A stretch of 64,000 bases of DNA, from NCBI RefSeq assembly GCF_002632825.1, contig NZ_NJAJ01000011.1, positions 1-64,000 on the forward strand, given 5' to 3'. The notes beneath the pieces were generated by a model. It was not told the origin of the DNA and ran no database searches. It worked only from the letters and a program-made list of their open reading frames with translations. A program made the translations under genes and the position numbers. Positions 9,701-15,790 of this stretch are shown in pieces. Every line of letters begins with the position of its first letter. Positions within the stretch are counted from its first letter, which is position 1. Source of the DNA: Xenorhabdus stockiae. GTDB taxonomy: Bacteria > Pseudomonadota > Gammaproteobacteria > Enterobacterales > Enterobacteriaceae.

Positions 9701-10723
9701 GATAATAACAACTTCTGGGGCGGTCGTGGTGATGATGTTTATTATGCTCTGGGAACCTCCAATATTTTCACTGGCGGTGAAGGCAACGACACCGGTGTTC
9801 TGATGGGGCGCGAAAACATCATGTTTGGTGGTCAGGGCAATGATGTTGCCGTAGTTGCTGGCCGCATAAACTACGCCTACATGGGAGAGGGGGATGATCA
9901 GGTCTTTGCCTTTGGTGAAGGCGGAGTCATCGAAACCGGTAAAGGGCGTGATTACATTGTGGCTTCCGGTAACTTCAACCGTATTGAAGGCGGAGAAGGT
10001 CAGGATTATGTCGTTGCTATCGGCAACAATAATCAGGCCGATTTGGGTGATGATCATGACTTTGCCACGGTTTTCGGCAACTATAACCGGATCGATGGCG
10101 GGGCAGGTAACGATGCCATAAAACTGATGGGTTACCATGCTCTGATTAACGGCGGAGCGGGAGATGATCATCTGATTGCGGATGTTATCTCCAAGTTCAG
10201 CCAGTTTGACGGCGGTGATGGTGATGACTTGCTGGTGCTGGGAGGATACCAGAACCGCTTTAAAGGCAGTGCTGGCGTGAATAGCTATGTGATCAGCGGA
10301 GATGTGATCGATAACGTGGTTGAAGATATCAAACGCGGTGACAAGATTGTCTTCAATGAACTCAACTGGCAGGATTTATGGTTCCAGCGCAGTGGTTACG
10401 ATCTGGTGATGCTCACCAACCGTAATGTGGAAGACAGTTCTGAACAGGGGCAGTTTGAAGCAATCGGCTCTGTGACCTTTTCGGATTACTTCAATGGCAA
10501 CCGTGCGGATATTGTTACCCGAATGGGCGATAAAAATACCCACGGTGAGCGTGAATATACCGCGCTTTCTGCCAATGCAGTGGATTCGCTGGTTCAGGCA
10601 ATGAGTGGCTTTGCACCAACAATTGGTGACAGTGGCTTTATTGACGCACTGGATGGACAAACACAATCTTCCATTATGATGGCCTGGTCGGATACGACAA
10701 CGGGTAAATCCAGACTGGTTTGA
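2..10723 (+). CDS. rtxA: MARTX (multifunctional autoprocessing RTX) toxin, 3' portion, open at left edge
   Basis: The reading frame is open from base 2, so the gene starts outside the window; about 3570 residues are visible. Domains in order by nucleotide: 2-730 glycine-rich B-type repeats; 1050-1480 a jelly-roll-like domain (INGDFEDG motif); 1500-2140 a charged coiled coil; 2580-3860 an unassigned effector with NADase-like motifs; 3860-5330 RID with catalytic His at 4481 and Cys at 5198, 239 residues apart as in Vibrio cholerae RID; 5560-6300 ABH hydrolase with GYSMG (Ser at 5909); 6330-7370 a papain-like protease with Cys 6743, His 7079, Asp 7136; 7460-8010 CPD with His 7670 and Cys 7808; 8250-8420 and 9600-10300 C-terminal repeats. 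In known MARTX toxins the repeats deliver effectors into host cells and inositol hexakisphosphate-activated CPD cuts them free. RID disables Rho GTPases and ABH cuts PI3P. The actin cross-linking domain of V. cholerae is not seen. Activation and secretion genes are not downstream. Confidence 0.95.
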   Translation, partial: THVGDGNTVGFAKGTLNLMTKMGDGLAVNAAWGDANIMTHMGAGDHYNFAKGKANLVTKIGDGQVVSVMQGMANIITHVGRGDDYTGAWGKANVITKVGNGRQVTLAKGDANIVTHVGQGDSFNALWSQSNVVTKVGDGMQVTAAKGKSNITTSVGNGLSVVAAHGDLNVNTKVGDGISVNVAWGKLNVSTKVGDGLNVSVMKGTGNANIHVGDGMNIHASYARNNVAIQIGNGDFYNLALASSNTESHKLATLFGNIKQTLLGVMGSQGISFLVHGDEANTSGSNRGRGAINLPEVDGLKGFKLTEISEVSSTLSADLHASVSQLETPDVSRLETIMNEEGQSGKNQKPNLIINGDFEDGTLGWQATNGIEAQHPAASYGLDNAGHGSYVSELDAQVNTTIYQDLSQLKAGEVITLDFDFARRAASTDDNGMEVLWNGQVVFSSADDRIVWQHKQLVLVAQAGSNRLAFKGIGKDDGRGYILDNIVATSDRSDNSHDGDLPSKDVVAESVLADKSSAEADHERLAQEKEQQLAAIAGTQNQLESTDFDALNANGLTQRDVIREEQQAVTDELLAKAKALELLDEQIHAHHQGESGTHWRHDFAGELLDKLQTQVDTSKAAAGQQLDNALSTALQQQQKIENSLDKSEINVAKSKQDQLNVGKDVADARMKAEYRKEEAEAQQKQAQQAKLSASKTLQDIEAEASEVAKNNGYTPRFSNVGSNRSGKAYEAERIGDTTSHINSTTLIQEVGAFSKKLQESESDLSALADAKQAVERLQINAGLRATQANSTHIPRSLRAQQLPHSNISPETVPNISGSENRKSLFVSGLDLSGLKPLGRSDSRGSSVRSNLSQKSSSTYPFIGERAEKVAEIYRWLDRGRDQLNDHSKSNYIPVPGSVRPNVEINDNIRDRLTDFIENFFSIIRHTIPKDQIAPLAKLFVDSTLDFDWDKRVQFITKLERFGYSFEPNHGEKSIVSFWSGQEFSIYRSVLDAVQPDDKKVVYDIDVKGNVLALELNKKLMDWCNTSLDPDDFQQERLHTAISEATRSNIGFWCSVYATGARDDVYVIAPSGVRLGNFFWNVELPVLRQLQREGLVNEIRLLDKHAYHYRGKPLESMGHRLTDPGVRVKMRFDSLSPAEQMRYLEQDPDGYHANTLIDLDIKVSAIDGMLNQAIPFYRLRTDRNILIREGLNNSFEVMSWPGLRSSGSKVIKVENPQDKAQINTIERFIFANYQNYEQIPDELRLVGSHIISLEDGHTRILAEKVSGSWYYSPNTELMSGDELQKMAYIKGKPLGESYRNVIESLRAYEQLLREKPDYSLDAIEQLTHLQQQVAGYLLGHSESGRAPAMNRLLSQIDIRLKESLVLADPTLKSSGKGTFSELYNRLDNANLKESKHLYLDPQGDFVTHGQFSLHIGKNTADAGLKQVMAAVTKEYGQDVTNAVFAGLAAHDLAKDGKGIDIAGLKKVHLAIEQHLSPVSATLYVWRPSENSTLGHVAMQIGQGRVLVNAEDATHLNQINYVSWWPAGNKSTDIRELLNIATPDQPDLRLRWRDLSQPAFQAPTLTFDVEAEEDDGFGLADGSAELKEFLEKLKIAKGVDVKFSDVSEGFAMAALANPELLKSAEIPQYIYRPYLAQWADPGMDMHEVGRNFAEALRLAARLQNSRRMEKAIASVMSQFAERELAEIANFKNSTVDPDRVYRINLEGLDVAAMQAEWGKISSDPDARYQLMTQNCSSVVARILKAGGAEKLLGKAWRPGFGVWTPSELFDFGQSLQEATQSKRVKQKHHRLDTVLNHGGTGQQPERSEKLAIPNDGSAPHERSPKNPVTRFMNSELYGTKEERRQISREMQNRINLAINLGTTQKVTLKGEAGRLAGYYHQGQNASQRDTSDKKVVLFIHGSGSSAEDQAGKIQPHYRQQGIDVLSVNMRGYGTSDGYPNEQGMYQDVRTMFHYLVNERDISPENIIIHGYSMGAPIAADLARYAESKGMTVSGLLLDRPMPSMTKAITAHGISNPSGLTGILAKAVNGKFSVEHNLRGVSKQMPIMLLTDNEGLGNEGEKLRTRLVASDYNVSGEHTYYSHASSYQIMVKYAGQIVANLSEAASQVHEQENSNILKGIKNDLMRYTQVLKPQIDNQGREQDLRATKAFLSGYRHNHANQIVDGFHSDMDIRQLVDMLVKGNWTAEQKGALAWEIEHRALKMTLRPKVEKYSRLFRDVASMGAVDAKASEHLAPQLLLLNLSNDGFGGRCVPLSKLVLLAKQLENDGQENVGRSLLNKMYSAASVLNNPELYSEGEQVNASKLLGTLSALYARDPMLDSTTKIWKEKLSGEQALSVQGVIEKITAANAGQKPILLELNTLGHAMAAWSKGSGENRTYGFYDPNVGIVEFSSAEKFSDYVTRFFGQSGLNMAKSYNMAKNSQRERMFGRVVVLDGKALAAYRPVFGDRTTMKDILAMEIFDGSPMRNALNRLHPLNNHDLSEWEEIEVLPRLERKKMRFDGQVIIQLEDDPHVADSVSYLAGKHPKESVLVQLDRNGQYKVVYGDPSQLSGTIRWQVVGHGGDEIDGYNSTTMSDYTASELAMRLKQFQNSFQYGGKLDYISLVGCSLLSDDKRDGFAYRLISALDENGLRTTVSARRTEVVIGKSGRKYTRSEHNRAENKITENKIVLSWNDKGEVEGNAERIRNNVSENNVSLVRVGSLRSSTNSRKHRPHEVMTEKNAIADNTETFHAPKKHQHQDYPVGTSSDNRLSYSGNVQVQAGDGEFTSINWGTTNVGIKVGTGGFKSLAFGDNNVMVHLGDGDSKHSVNIAGYQALEGAQLFIGNRNISFNQGRSNDLLVMMDKSIPTPPMLNPFDNVSRVSGILQNIAGSYFTSDWLSEQEAQWTTESVKKYLQDMSGLDMTSSVDYTSLTDLGSQYKRSGRGLKSDIESTLNKKYNQWLSGAGNKPEMANFSRANKLRQMNEKLAFNFAVGGQGADIQVTTGNWNLMFGDNIHSILDINLGSLFGLMTQQYTSTGIAKTTFTFNPADLPRQLKNKLLRNLASVNADTTLGDIFGVDYTADGAIISRSNKAVDGVAIVREMLEVISEFSGNQLSAFVDPETLRNGLKTHLAAGADGVNSFLESHGIKEKAPTEQITSAENTDEENTQSERTFGFNSLNLPNLFATLLKQNKQEEMKDLVSDLKQNLTDDLLHMQEKTFDFLRTSGHLQGDGDIHVSLGNYNFNWGGDGKDLGAYLGDNNNFWGGRGDDVYYALGTSNIFTGGEGNDTGVLMGRENIMFGGQGNDVAVVAGRINYAYMGEGDDQVFAFGEGGVIETGKGRDYIVASGNFNRIEGGEGQDYVVAIGNNNQADLGDDHDFATVFGNYNRIDGGAGNDAIKLMGYHALINGGAGDDHLIADVISKFSQFDGGDGDDLLVLGGYQNRFKGSAGVNSYVISGDVIDNVVEDIKRGDKIVFNELNWQDLWFQRSGYDLVMLTNRNVEDSSEQGQFEAIGSVTFSDYFNGNRADIVTRMGDKNTHGEREYTALSANAVDSLVQAMSGFAPTIGDSGFIDALDGQTQSSIMMAWSDTTTGKSRLV
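2580..3340 (+). other. Candidate ADP-ribosyl cyclase/NAD-glycohydrolase-like effector region inside MARTX
   Basis: This stretch carries the spaced signature of toxin NADase/ADP-ribosyl cyclase domains: FWSG near 2928, LALE near 3030, a helix with S-x-x-Y-A-T-G-A near 3157-3185, and N-V-E-L-P-V-L near 3238 followed by V-x-E-I-R-L-L-D. Those positions resemble the W-S-G, L-E, S-x-x-Y-A and E-L-P-x-L elements seen in CdiA-CT and polymorphic-toxin ADP-ribosyl cyclases. The assignment is pattern recognition, not alignment. The domain lies between the coiled coil and RID, where the first effector is normally carried. Residues up to about 3860 may belong to the same effector. Confidence 0.4.
6330..7370 (+). 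other. Papain-like (C58/MCF-type) cysteine protease effector region inside MARTX
   Basis: A helical stretch leads to G-G-R-C-V-P with Cys at 6743-6745. Then come L-G-H-A-M-A with His at 7079-7081 and F-Y-D-P-N with Asp at 7136-7138. The order Cys, His, Asp and the GHA...YDPN context fit YopT/LifA-like C58 peptidases. The position directly after ABH is where MCF effectors sit in other MARTX toxins. MCF domains are described with an Arg-Cys-Asp/His/Tyr tripeptide; here it is Arg-Cys-Val, so the subfamily is unsettled. Confidence 0.6.
9600..10300 (+). repeat. MARTX C-terminal glycine-rich repeats
   Basis: About a dozen units of around 18 residues are visible, each with a G-G-x-G-N/D-D core and a G-x-x-N or similar element. 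These are the C-terminal repeats that precede the secretion signal of MARTX toxins and probably bind calcium during secretion. The last roughly 140 residues after them are non-repetitive. Confidence 0.8.
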
Positions 10724-10740
10724 TAGTTTTATTTAAGTAA

Positions 10741-10771
10741 TAAAAATGGCTCACATTGGTGGGCCATTTTT
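10741..10771 (+). terminator. Rho-independent terminator after the MARTX gene
   Basis: The arms AAAAATGGCTCAC and GTGGGCCATTTTT pair around a short loop, ending in a T run. It lies 18 bases after the MARTX stop codon. It may work in both directions, since the next gene runs towards it. Confidence 0.8.
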
Positions 10772-10922
10772 ATATCATAATGAATAGAGAAATACGGTAT
10801 GATATTAAAAAGTTTCTGATAAATTATTTGTTACTATTATAGCTATATCAAATCATCAACTTTTAATAATGTTATTGATTTTTGTTAAATAAATTTATAA
10901 ATAATGACGATGTGTTATTTTA

Positions 10923-11252
10923 TTAAAATGTAGATATATATGTGGCCCATCCATTCCTACAGGTCACATTAACCATGTGATCATTGTTTCTGGCATCTAT
11001 TAATAGATTAAGAGCTATTTTTTTTTGTTCATCAGTAATTTTTCCATCTAATCTGTTTAATTTTATATAATAATTGGGCTGATTTGTTATAGTAAAAAAA
11101 ATAGATTGATAATCATCAAAATATAAAATAGCGCCTACGTATCCCTGTAGTACAGAAGGATTTCCAGGTGGGCAAGAGTATTCAGCATAGGCGGAACCAA
11201 TTGAGCATGTTAATAAAAATACAATAATTTTAAATATATTATTAGTCCTCAT
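10923..11252 (-). CDS. Small secreted protein, possibly related to OB-fold toxin B subunits
   Basis: This 109-residue protein has a clear signal peptide: basic start, hydrophobic core, and an A-Y-A cleavage site before E-Y-S-C near residue 24. The mature part has two cysteines, one near each end, and the pattern G-x-V-G-A-I-L-Y, F-T-I-T, I-K-L-N, L-N-L-L-I-D-A and V-T-C-R-N-G-W. Small secreted proteins with this layout include the PltB/SubB-like B subunits of AB5 toxins, which bind glycans. That link is a guess from shape. A purine-rich site (AAGGAAA) precedes the ATG. It converges with the MARTX gene and has no toxin A-subunit partner next to it. It is real as a gene; its function is unknown. 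Confidence 0.7.
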   Translation of the reverse strand: MRTNNIFKIIVFLLTCSIGSAYAEYSCPPGNPSVLQGYVGAILYFDDYQSIFFTITNQPNYYIKLNRLDGKITDEQKKIALNLLIDARNNDHMVNVTCRNGWATYISTF

Positions 11253-11634
11253 AATATTTTCCTTGCTTGATTTTAAAAAAACAACTTGGTTGTGTGTATT
11301 TTTAATTATAGCACTTATACCAACATGTCAATATTACTGAGAAATTTATTTATAATTAATTATACATTTAAATTTTATTTCTTTCTTTTTTTTAAAAAAT
11401 CAAGAGAAGTATGATGCTGTATTTTTTAATTTAATTTAATGATTGTTAAATAATAAAATCTTCAAATGAATATAAAGTGGAAATCATTTCTATTTCTATT
11501 TCTATTTTTTACATTCTTAATGTATTTCTATTTTTTTCTAAAAATATGTTTTTAACAAGACATAATTATGGCTTTTATCATAGAATTGCCACGTTGAAAT
11601 GACGTTAAACGATACCTTGAGGAGCGACAAAAAA
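11253..11634. other. AT-rich spacer between divergent genes, with a short TTTCTA tandem repeat
   Basis: About 380 bases, very AT-rich, between the small secreted protein and the phosphatase gene. It must hold the promoters of both. A hexamer (ATTTCT) is repeated three to four times at about 11486-11510. No other gene or RNA is evident. Confidence 0.6.
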
Positions 11635-12447
11635 ATGTTAGAAATTGCCCTTGAAGCAGTAAATACAATCAAAAAACGGACTCAGGATGCGTTTGACGGA
11701 GCCGGACAGTTTGACTACAAACCGGATCGTTCTGTTGTCACTCAAACTGATTTAATGCTGGAAACAGAGATTCGTAACATACTGGAAAAACGCAGCCCGG
11801 GTGTTCCCATTCTGGGAGAAGAGTTTGGGCAGGATGGCAGTGATCAATTCGAATCGGGCTGGATCATTGATCCCATTGATGGAACAAGGGCATTTCTGTA
11901 TGGCGTACCCTTGTTTAGTACGTTGCTGGCTTTTGTCGAAAATGGTGAACCAAAACTTGGGGTAATCAGTTTTCCGGCAATTTCCACCGTTGTTTATGCT
12001 TCACAAGGGGAAGGGGGCTGGATGAATGTGGAAGGCAAGCCGTTACGCCAGCTTAAAGTGATGGATAACTCACCAATATCTGTTAACAATGCTGTGATTT
12101 CAGCTTCCGGTATACACAGTTCCGGTTATCATCTGGAAAATGGCACTGTGGTTTATAATCTGGATGGGGTAGTGAAATCTGCCCGTGATTTTGTCTTTGT
12201 TAATGATTGCTACCAGCACACGATGGTTGCAGCCGGAAGGTTGCACTGTGCTATTGATACAATAATGAAACCGTGGGATAGCGCGGCAATTTTGCCCTGT
12301 ATTAAAGAAGCGGGTGGTGATTTTTGTGCACTGAACGGCAGTCGGAAAAGGGCCATGTTTGGTGGCAGCCTAGTTTCGGCCTGTAATTCAGCATTGCTGG
12401 ATCAGGTGGTAGAGATAATGAACTCTCGTGCTGATACAAAAAATTAA
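11635..12447 (+). CDS. Inositol monophosphatase family protein (histidinol-phosphatase-like)
   Basis: A magnesium-dependent phosphomonoesterase of the IMPase/HisN/CysQ superfamily. The metal-binding signatures are visible: G-E-E near residue 60, D-P-I-D-G-T-R-A-F near residue 80, and P-W-D-S-A-A near residue 210. The substrate cannot be read from the sequence: inositol phosphate, histidinol phosphate and PAP are all possible in the family. An in-frame ATG lies upstream at 11599, but GAGGAG sits 11 bases before the ATG at 11635, and 270 residues is a usual length for the family, so that start is preferred. The gene stands alone, convergent with the gabT cluster. Confidence 0.85.
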   Translation: MLEIALEAVNTIKKRTQDAFDGAGQFDYKPDRSVVTQTDLMLETEIRNILEKRSPGVPILGEEFGQDGSDQFESGWIIDPIDGTRAFLYGVPLFSTLLAFVENGEPKLGVISFPAISTVVYASQGEGGWMNVEGKPLRQLKVMDNSPISVNNAVISASGIHSSGYHLENGTVVYNLDGVVKSARDFVFVNDCYQHTMVAAGRLHCAIDTIMKPWDSAAILPCIKEAGGDFCALNGSRKRAMFGGSLVSACNSALLDQVVEIMNSRADTKN

Positions 12448-12555
12448 ATGATAATTCCTCTGTTTTTCACATTTCCTCTTTGTTGGCTGTATTCATTTAC
12501 GGGCGCGATGAAACTCGAAACCCATTAGCGATATACGTAATGTGAGAGAGAAAAT

Positions 12556-12579
12556 CCCGGATGTGGTACTACATCCGGG
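12556..12579. terminator. Hairpin between convergent genes, probable bidirectional terminator
   Basis: CCCGGATGT and ACATCCGGG form a perfect 9-bp stem with a 6-base loop. It sits between the phosphatase gene and the 3' end of gabT. There is no clear T run, so it could be an attenuating or mRNA-protecting hairpin. Confidence 0.6.
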
Positions 12580-12589
12580 GCTATGAAGC

Positions 12590-13855
12590 TTAATTCTTCA
12601 GAATATGTGACAGAATTTGCAGTGCCTTACCGAATTGAGCCTCCGGTATCGTCAGCGGGTAGAGGAAACGGATCACGTTACCGTGAGTACCGCAGCTCAA
12701 TAATAGCAACCCTTCGCGTTTAGCTCTGGTTTGTACTTCGCGGGTAAATTCTGGTGAGGGTTTACCGGTTTGTGGATCGTTAAATTCCACCGCAACCATG
12801 GAACCCAGTGCACGAATTTCGGCGATTGCCGGGCACTGAGTGCGCGCTTGTGCCAGTATTTCCACCAGATGCTGACCAAGCTGATTAGCTCGTTCGCACA
12901 ACTGCTCTTTTTCGATGATGTTAAGTACTGCATGGGCGGCTGCTACCGCCAGTGGATTGCCCGCATAGGTGCCGCCAAGCCCACCGGGTGCCGGTGCATC
13001 CATCACTTCTGCACGGCCAGCTACACCGGAAAGCGGCATCCCTCCCGCGAGACTTTTCGCCATCGTGATCAGGTCTGCTTTTACATTGTGGTGTTCCATC
13101 GCAAACAGTTTACCAGTCCGCGCAAAGCCGGTTTGCACTTCGTCGGCGATTAACAGGATGCCATGCTCATCGCACAATGTGCGTAGCGCCTGCATAAACT
13201 CGGTGGGCGCCATGTTGAATCCGCCTTCACCCTGTACTGGCTCAATAATAATAGCGGCAACCTGATCCGGTGCGATATCGGCTTTGAAAATATGTTCCAG
13301 ACTTGCCAGAGCATTATCGACTGATACTCCGTGAAGCCCGTTCGGATATTTGGCGTGGTAAACAGAACCGGGGAATGGGCCAAAACCGATTTTATACGGT
13401 GCTACTTTGCCAGTGAGCGCCATTGCCATAAAAGTACGACCATGAAAGCCACCACTGAAAGTAATCACTCCCGGCCGACGGGTATAAGCGCGGGCGATTT
13501 TCACGGCATTTTCGACAGCTTCCGCTCCGGTGGTGAAGAACGCGGTTTTTGTCGGGCCGTTGATAGGCACCAGCGCGTTAATACGTTCTGCCAGTGTCAC
13601 ATAGCTTTCATAAGGTACGATTTGATATGCGGTATGGGTGAATGCTTTTAGTTGTTGTTCAATTGCGGATACGATTTCAGGGTGACGATGACCTGTATTC
13701 AGTACAGCAATGCCAGCCGCAAAATCGATGATTTCGTTACCTTCCACATCCCACAGAGTAGCATTTTCCGCCTTTTGCGCGAAGTAGTCACTCAGCACAC
13801 CTACTCCGCGTGGAGTAGCATTCAGACGACGTTGATTCAACTCTGTATTTTTCAT
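12590..13855 (-). CDS. gabT: 4-aminobutyrate--2-oxoglutarate aminotransferase
   Basis: A PLP-dependent class III aminotransferase of 421 residues that moves the amino group of GABA to 2-oxoglutarate, giving succinate semialdehyde and glutamate. Visible marks are F-F-T-T-G-A-E-A-V-E-N for phosphate binding, S-G-G-F-H-G-R-T, E-P-V-Q-G-E-G-G, A-D-E-V-Q-T-G, and T-M-A-K-S-L-A-G-G with the PLP lysine. Length and sequence are closer to E. coli PuuE than to GabT, so puuE is an equally fair name. The ATG at 13855 follows AGGAGA; a TTG one codon upstream is less likely. It is the last gene of the pxpABC-gabT run, 39 bases after pxpC, and is probably co-transcribed with it. No succinate-semialdehyde dehydrogenase gene is adjacent. 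Confidence 0.93.
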   Translation of the reverse strand: MKNTELNQRRLNATPRGVGVLSDYFAQKAENATLWDVEGNEIIDFAAGIAVLNTGHRHPEIVSAIEQQLKAFTHTAYQIVPYESYVTLAERINALVPINGPTKTAFFTTGAEAVENAVKIARAYTRRPGVITFSGGFHGRTFMAMALTGKVAPYKIGFGPFPGSVYHAKYPNGLHGVSVDNALASLEHIFKADIAPDQVAAIIIEPVQGEGGFNMAPTEFMQALRTLCDEHGILLIADEVQTGFARTGKLFAMEHHNVKADLITMAKSLAGGMPLSGVAGRAEVMDAPAPGGLGGTYAGNPLAVAAAHAVLNIIEKEQLCERANQLGQHLVEILAQARTQCPAIAEIRALGSMVAVEFNDPQTGKPSPEFTREVQTRAKREGLLLLSCGTHGNVIRFLYPLTIPEAQFGKALQILSHILKN

Positions 13856-13894
13856 CAATTATTCTCCTGAAAATGGCATAAATTTGTAGGGTTA

Positions 13895-14887
13895 CTAGGA
13901 TAGTGCGGTGACCAGCCGTTGCAGTTTTTCCTGAAACGTATGCCGGATAGCCAGCGCTTGTTGTAATGTCACTTGGGTAAATTTTACTTTGGCACCGGGA
14001 GGTAACTGCCCGAGAATATCCAGATCACTGCTGACGACGGTACCCAGAGTCATGTAGCCACCTCCGGAAACGGCATCCCGGTGTAAGACAATGGGCGTAC
14101 GCCCCGAGGGAATTTGAATAGAGCCAATAGGATAGCAGGCATCCACAATATTGGAGGGATCAGAACCTGCGCCAAACGGCGGTGTACGCTCCACAAAATT
14201 TAGTGGACGCCCATCCAGAAAGCGGTAACCGATGCGATCAGATTCAGAGCTGATCCTCCATTCATCGCTGAAAAAACTGTCAACGGATTCTGCCGTCAGG
14301 CGATGGATATACATACCGGGAACCACCCGAAGTTCGGCATGTTTATGAAACTCCGGTTTAAATTCTTCCGGCAGGTGATGACCAACAGGGCCTTGTCCGC
14401 AATACGCCGTTACAGGAAGCGTATCTCCGGCCTGTAACCGGCGGCCCTGATATCCACCCAGTGAGCCGAGGCTGTATGTGGAGCGGCTACCCAGTACCAG
14501 AGGGACATCGATACCACCTGCGATGGCAAGATAACTACGGGCACCTAAAGATGAGCCGGTTATTTTCAGTTGCTGCCCTTTTTGCGCCAGCAGGCAGGTA
14601 TTAAGGGGAACGGACTGCCCATCCAGTTGTATGCCCATTGGTGCTCCGCTGACAGCAAAAACGGTGTCCTGCTCAAAGAGCAGTTCCGGCCCCATCAGAG
14701 TACATTCTAATCCCGCTGTATCCGGCGCATTCCCTACCAGCAGATTTGCGATTGCCAGCCCAAAACGATCCAGTGTGCCGGAAGGCGGAATACCTACGTG
14801 ATAATAGCCTTCCCGGCCAGCGTCCTGTACTGAGCTTGACAGCCCCGGTTTCAGCACCTTAATGCCATATAACACCTCAATCGCCAT
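13895..14887 (-). CDS. pxpC: 5-oxoprolinase subunit PxpC (biotin-dependent carboxyltransferase family)
   Basis: 330 residues of the KipA/PxpC family. With PxpA and PxpB it forms the prokaryotic ATP-dependent 5-oxoprolinase that opens pyroglutamate to glutamate. Typical signatures are G-L-S-S-S-V-Q-D-A-G-R-E-G near the start, P-S-G-T-L-D-R-F, S-Y-L-A-I-A-G-G-I and Y-P-I-G-S-I-Q-I-P. The frame extends upstream to 15019 inside pxpB, but AGGAGG lies just before the ATG at 14887 and homologues begin there. The start overlaps the end of pxpB by 11 bases, which implies translational coupling. Confidence 0.9.
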   Translation of the reverse strand: MAIEVLYGIKVLKPGLSSSVQDAGREGYYHVGIPPSGTLDRFGLAIANLLVGNAPDTAGLECTLMGPELLFEQDTVFAVSGAPMGIQLDGQSVPLNTCLLAQKGQQLKITGSSLGARSYLAIAGGIDVPLVLGSRSTYSLGSLGGYQGRRLQAGDTLPVTAYCGQGPVGHHLPEEFKPEFHKHAELRVVPGMYIHRLTAESVDSFFSDEWRISSESDRIGYRFLDGRPLNFVERTPPFGAGSDPSNIVDACYPIGSIQIPSGRTPIVLHRDAVSGGGYMTLGTVVSSDLDILGQLPPGAKVKFTQVTLQQALAIRHTFQEKLQRLVTALS

Positions 14888-15758
14888 ATAGCACCTCCTG
14901 CAAATTTGCAGTGCAAGATTGTGGATCAGCTTCAAAGGCTGCAAGGTCAAATTCAACAGGACGAATACGCAATGTAAACTCTTCTCGTTCAACTTGTGAA
15001 ATAGCCTGATCATATTCATCGCGATTGATAGGTTTGAATTGAACGATATCGCCTGTGCGGAAAAATACCATTGAATCTTTAAGATAAGGCAGGCGCTGTT
15101 GGGTATCGTAAATGGGGGCAGGAGTCACGCCAAAAAGTTGATAACCCCCTGCACCCCGTACAGAGTAGATACAGCCGAAGCACCCGCCGTGTCCCAGTGA
15201 AAGCTGTGGGGTATCCGTACGGGGGATCAGATACTTAGGCACCTGAATTTGTTGTTCCTGTTCTACCATCTGGTACATAAAGGGTAATCCGGCAACAAAA
15301 CCGACCATAGAAACAAACCAGGGAGCACCGCTGTGCTGAGCAATAAATGCATCAATATCAGGCAAGCTGTTAATTCTCGCTGCATATTCCAGATCGGTGG
15401 AGTGTGGGTCCTGATGGCGTTCCCGAAAACGCATCAGGGTTTCATGCGTCCAGGGATCGTTGTAAAGCACCGGAATTTCGATAATACGCGTAGAGAGTTT
15501 TTCTCCGGTGTTTTCTTGCTCTGCTATAGCCTGAACTTTCTCCAGTAATGTTAAGGGGGGCAGAATATCCGGGTTGAAGCGTATCTGGCATGATGCATTT
15601 GCCAGACAAATATCGAATATGCCCGGTAATGCAAGGTTTTTAATCGCTTTTGTTAACGACATACTACGAAAGAATGCCTTCAGAGACATTGCTTCGCTGA
15701 TTTCAATAAAAAGATGTTCGTCGCCGCCGAAGGTGTAGCGTAAATTTGGGTCAGACAT
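14877..15758 (-). CDS. pxpB: 5-oxoprolinase subunit PxpB (KipI family)
   Basis: 293 residues of the KipI/PxpB family, partner of PxpC in the 5-oxoprolinase complex. Motifs seen include Y-N-D-P-W-T, F-V-A-G-L-P-F-M, L-S-L-G-H-G-G-C-F-G, Y-S-V-R-G-A-G-G-Y-Q-L-F-G-V-T-P-A-P and F-R-T-G-D-I-V-Q-F-K. It is longer than E. coli PxpB (218 residues), with about 70 extra residues mostly ahead of the core. The ATG at 15758 is preceded by GGAGGAG; an upstream ATG at 15776 has no such site. It lies between pxpA and pxpC in one direction. Confidence 0.88.
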   Translation of the reverse strand: MSDPNLRYTFGGDEHLFIEISEAMSLKAFFRSMSLTKAIKNLALPGIFDICLANASCQIRFNPDILPPLTLLEKVQAIAEQENTGEKLSTRIIEIPVLYNDPWTHETLMRFRERHQDPHSTDLEYAARINSLPDIDAFIAQHSGAPWFVSMVGFVAGLPFMYQMVEQEQQIQVPKYLIPRTDTPQLSLGHGGCFGCIYSVRGAGGYQLFGVTPAPIYDTQQRLPYLKDSMVFFRTGDIVQFKPINRDEYDQAISQVEREEFTLRIRPVEFDLAAFEADPQSCTANLQEVLYGD

Positions 15759-15790
15759 ATTAGCACTCCTCCTCATTAAAATTTATACCG

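Noticed and set aside
9600-10300. Considered as a calcium-binding RTX nonapeptide array of a separate adhesin
   Set aside because: The repeats are in frame with the CPD domain and match MARTX C-terminal repeats; there is no separate gene start.
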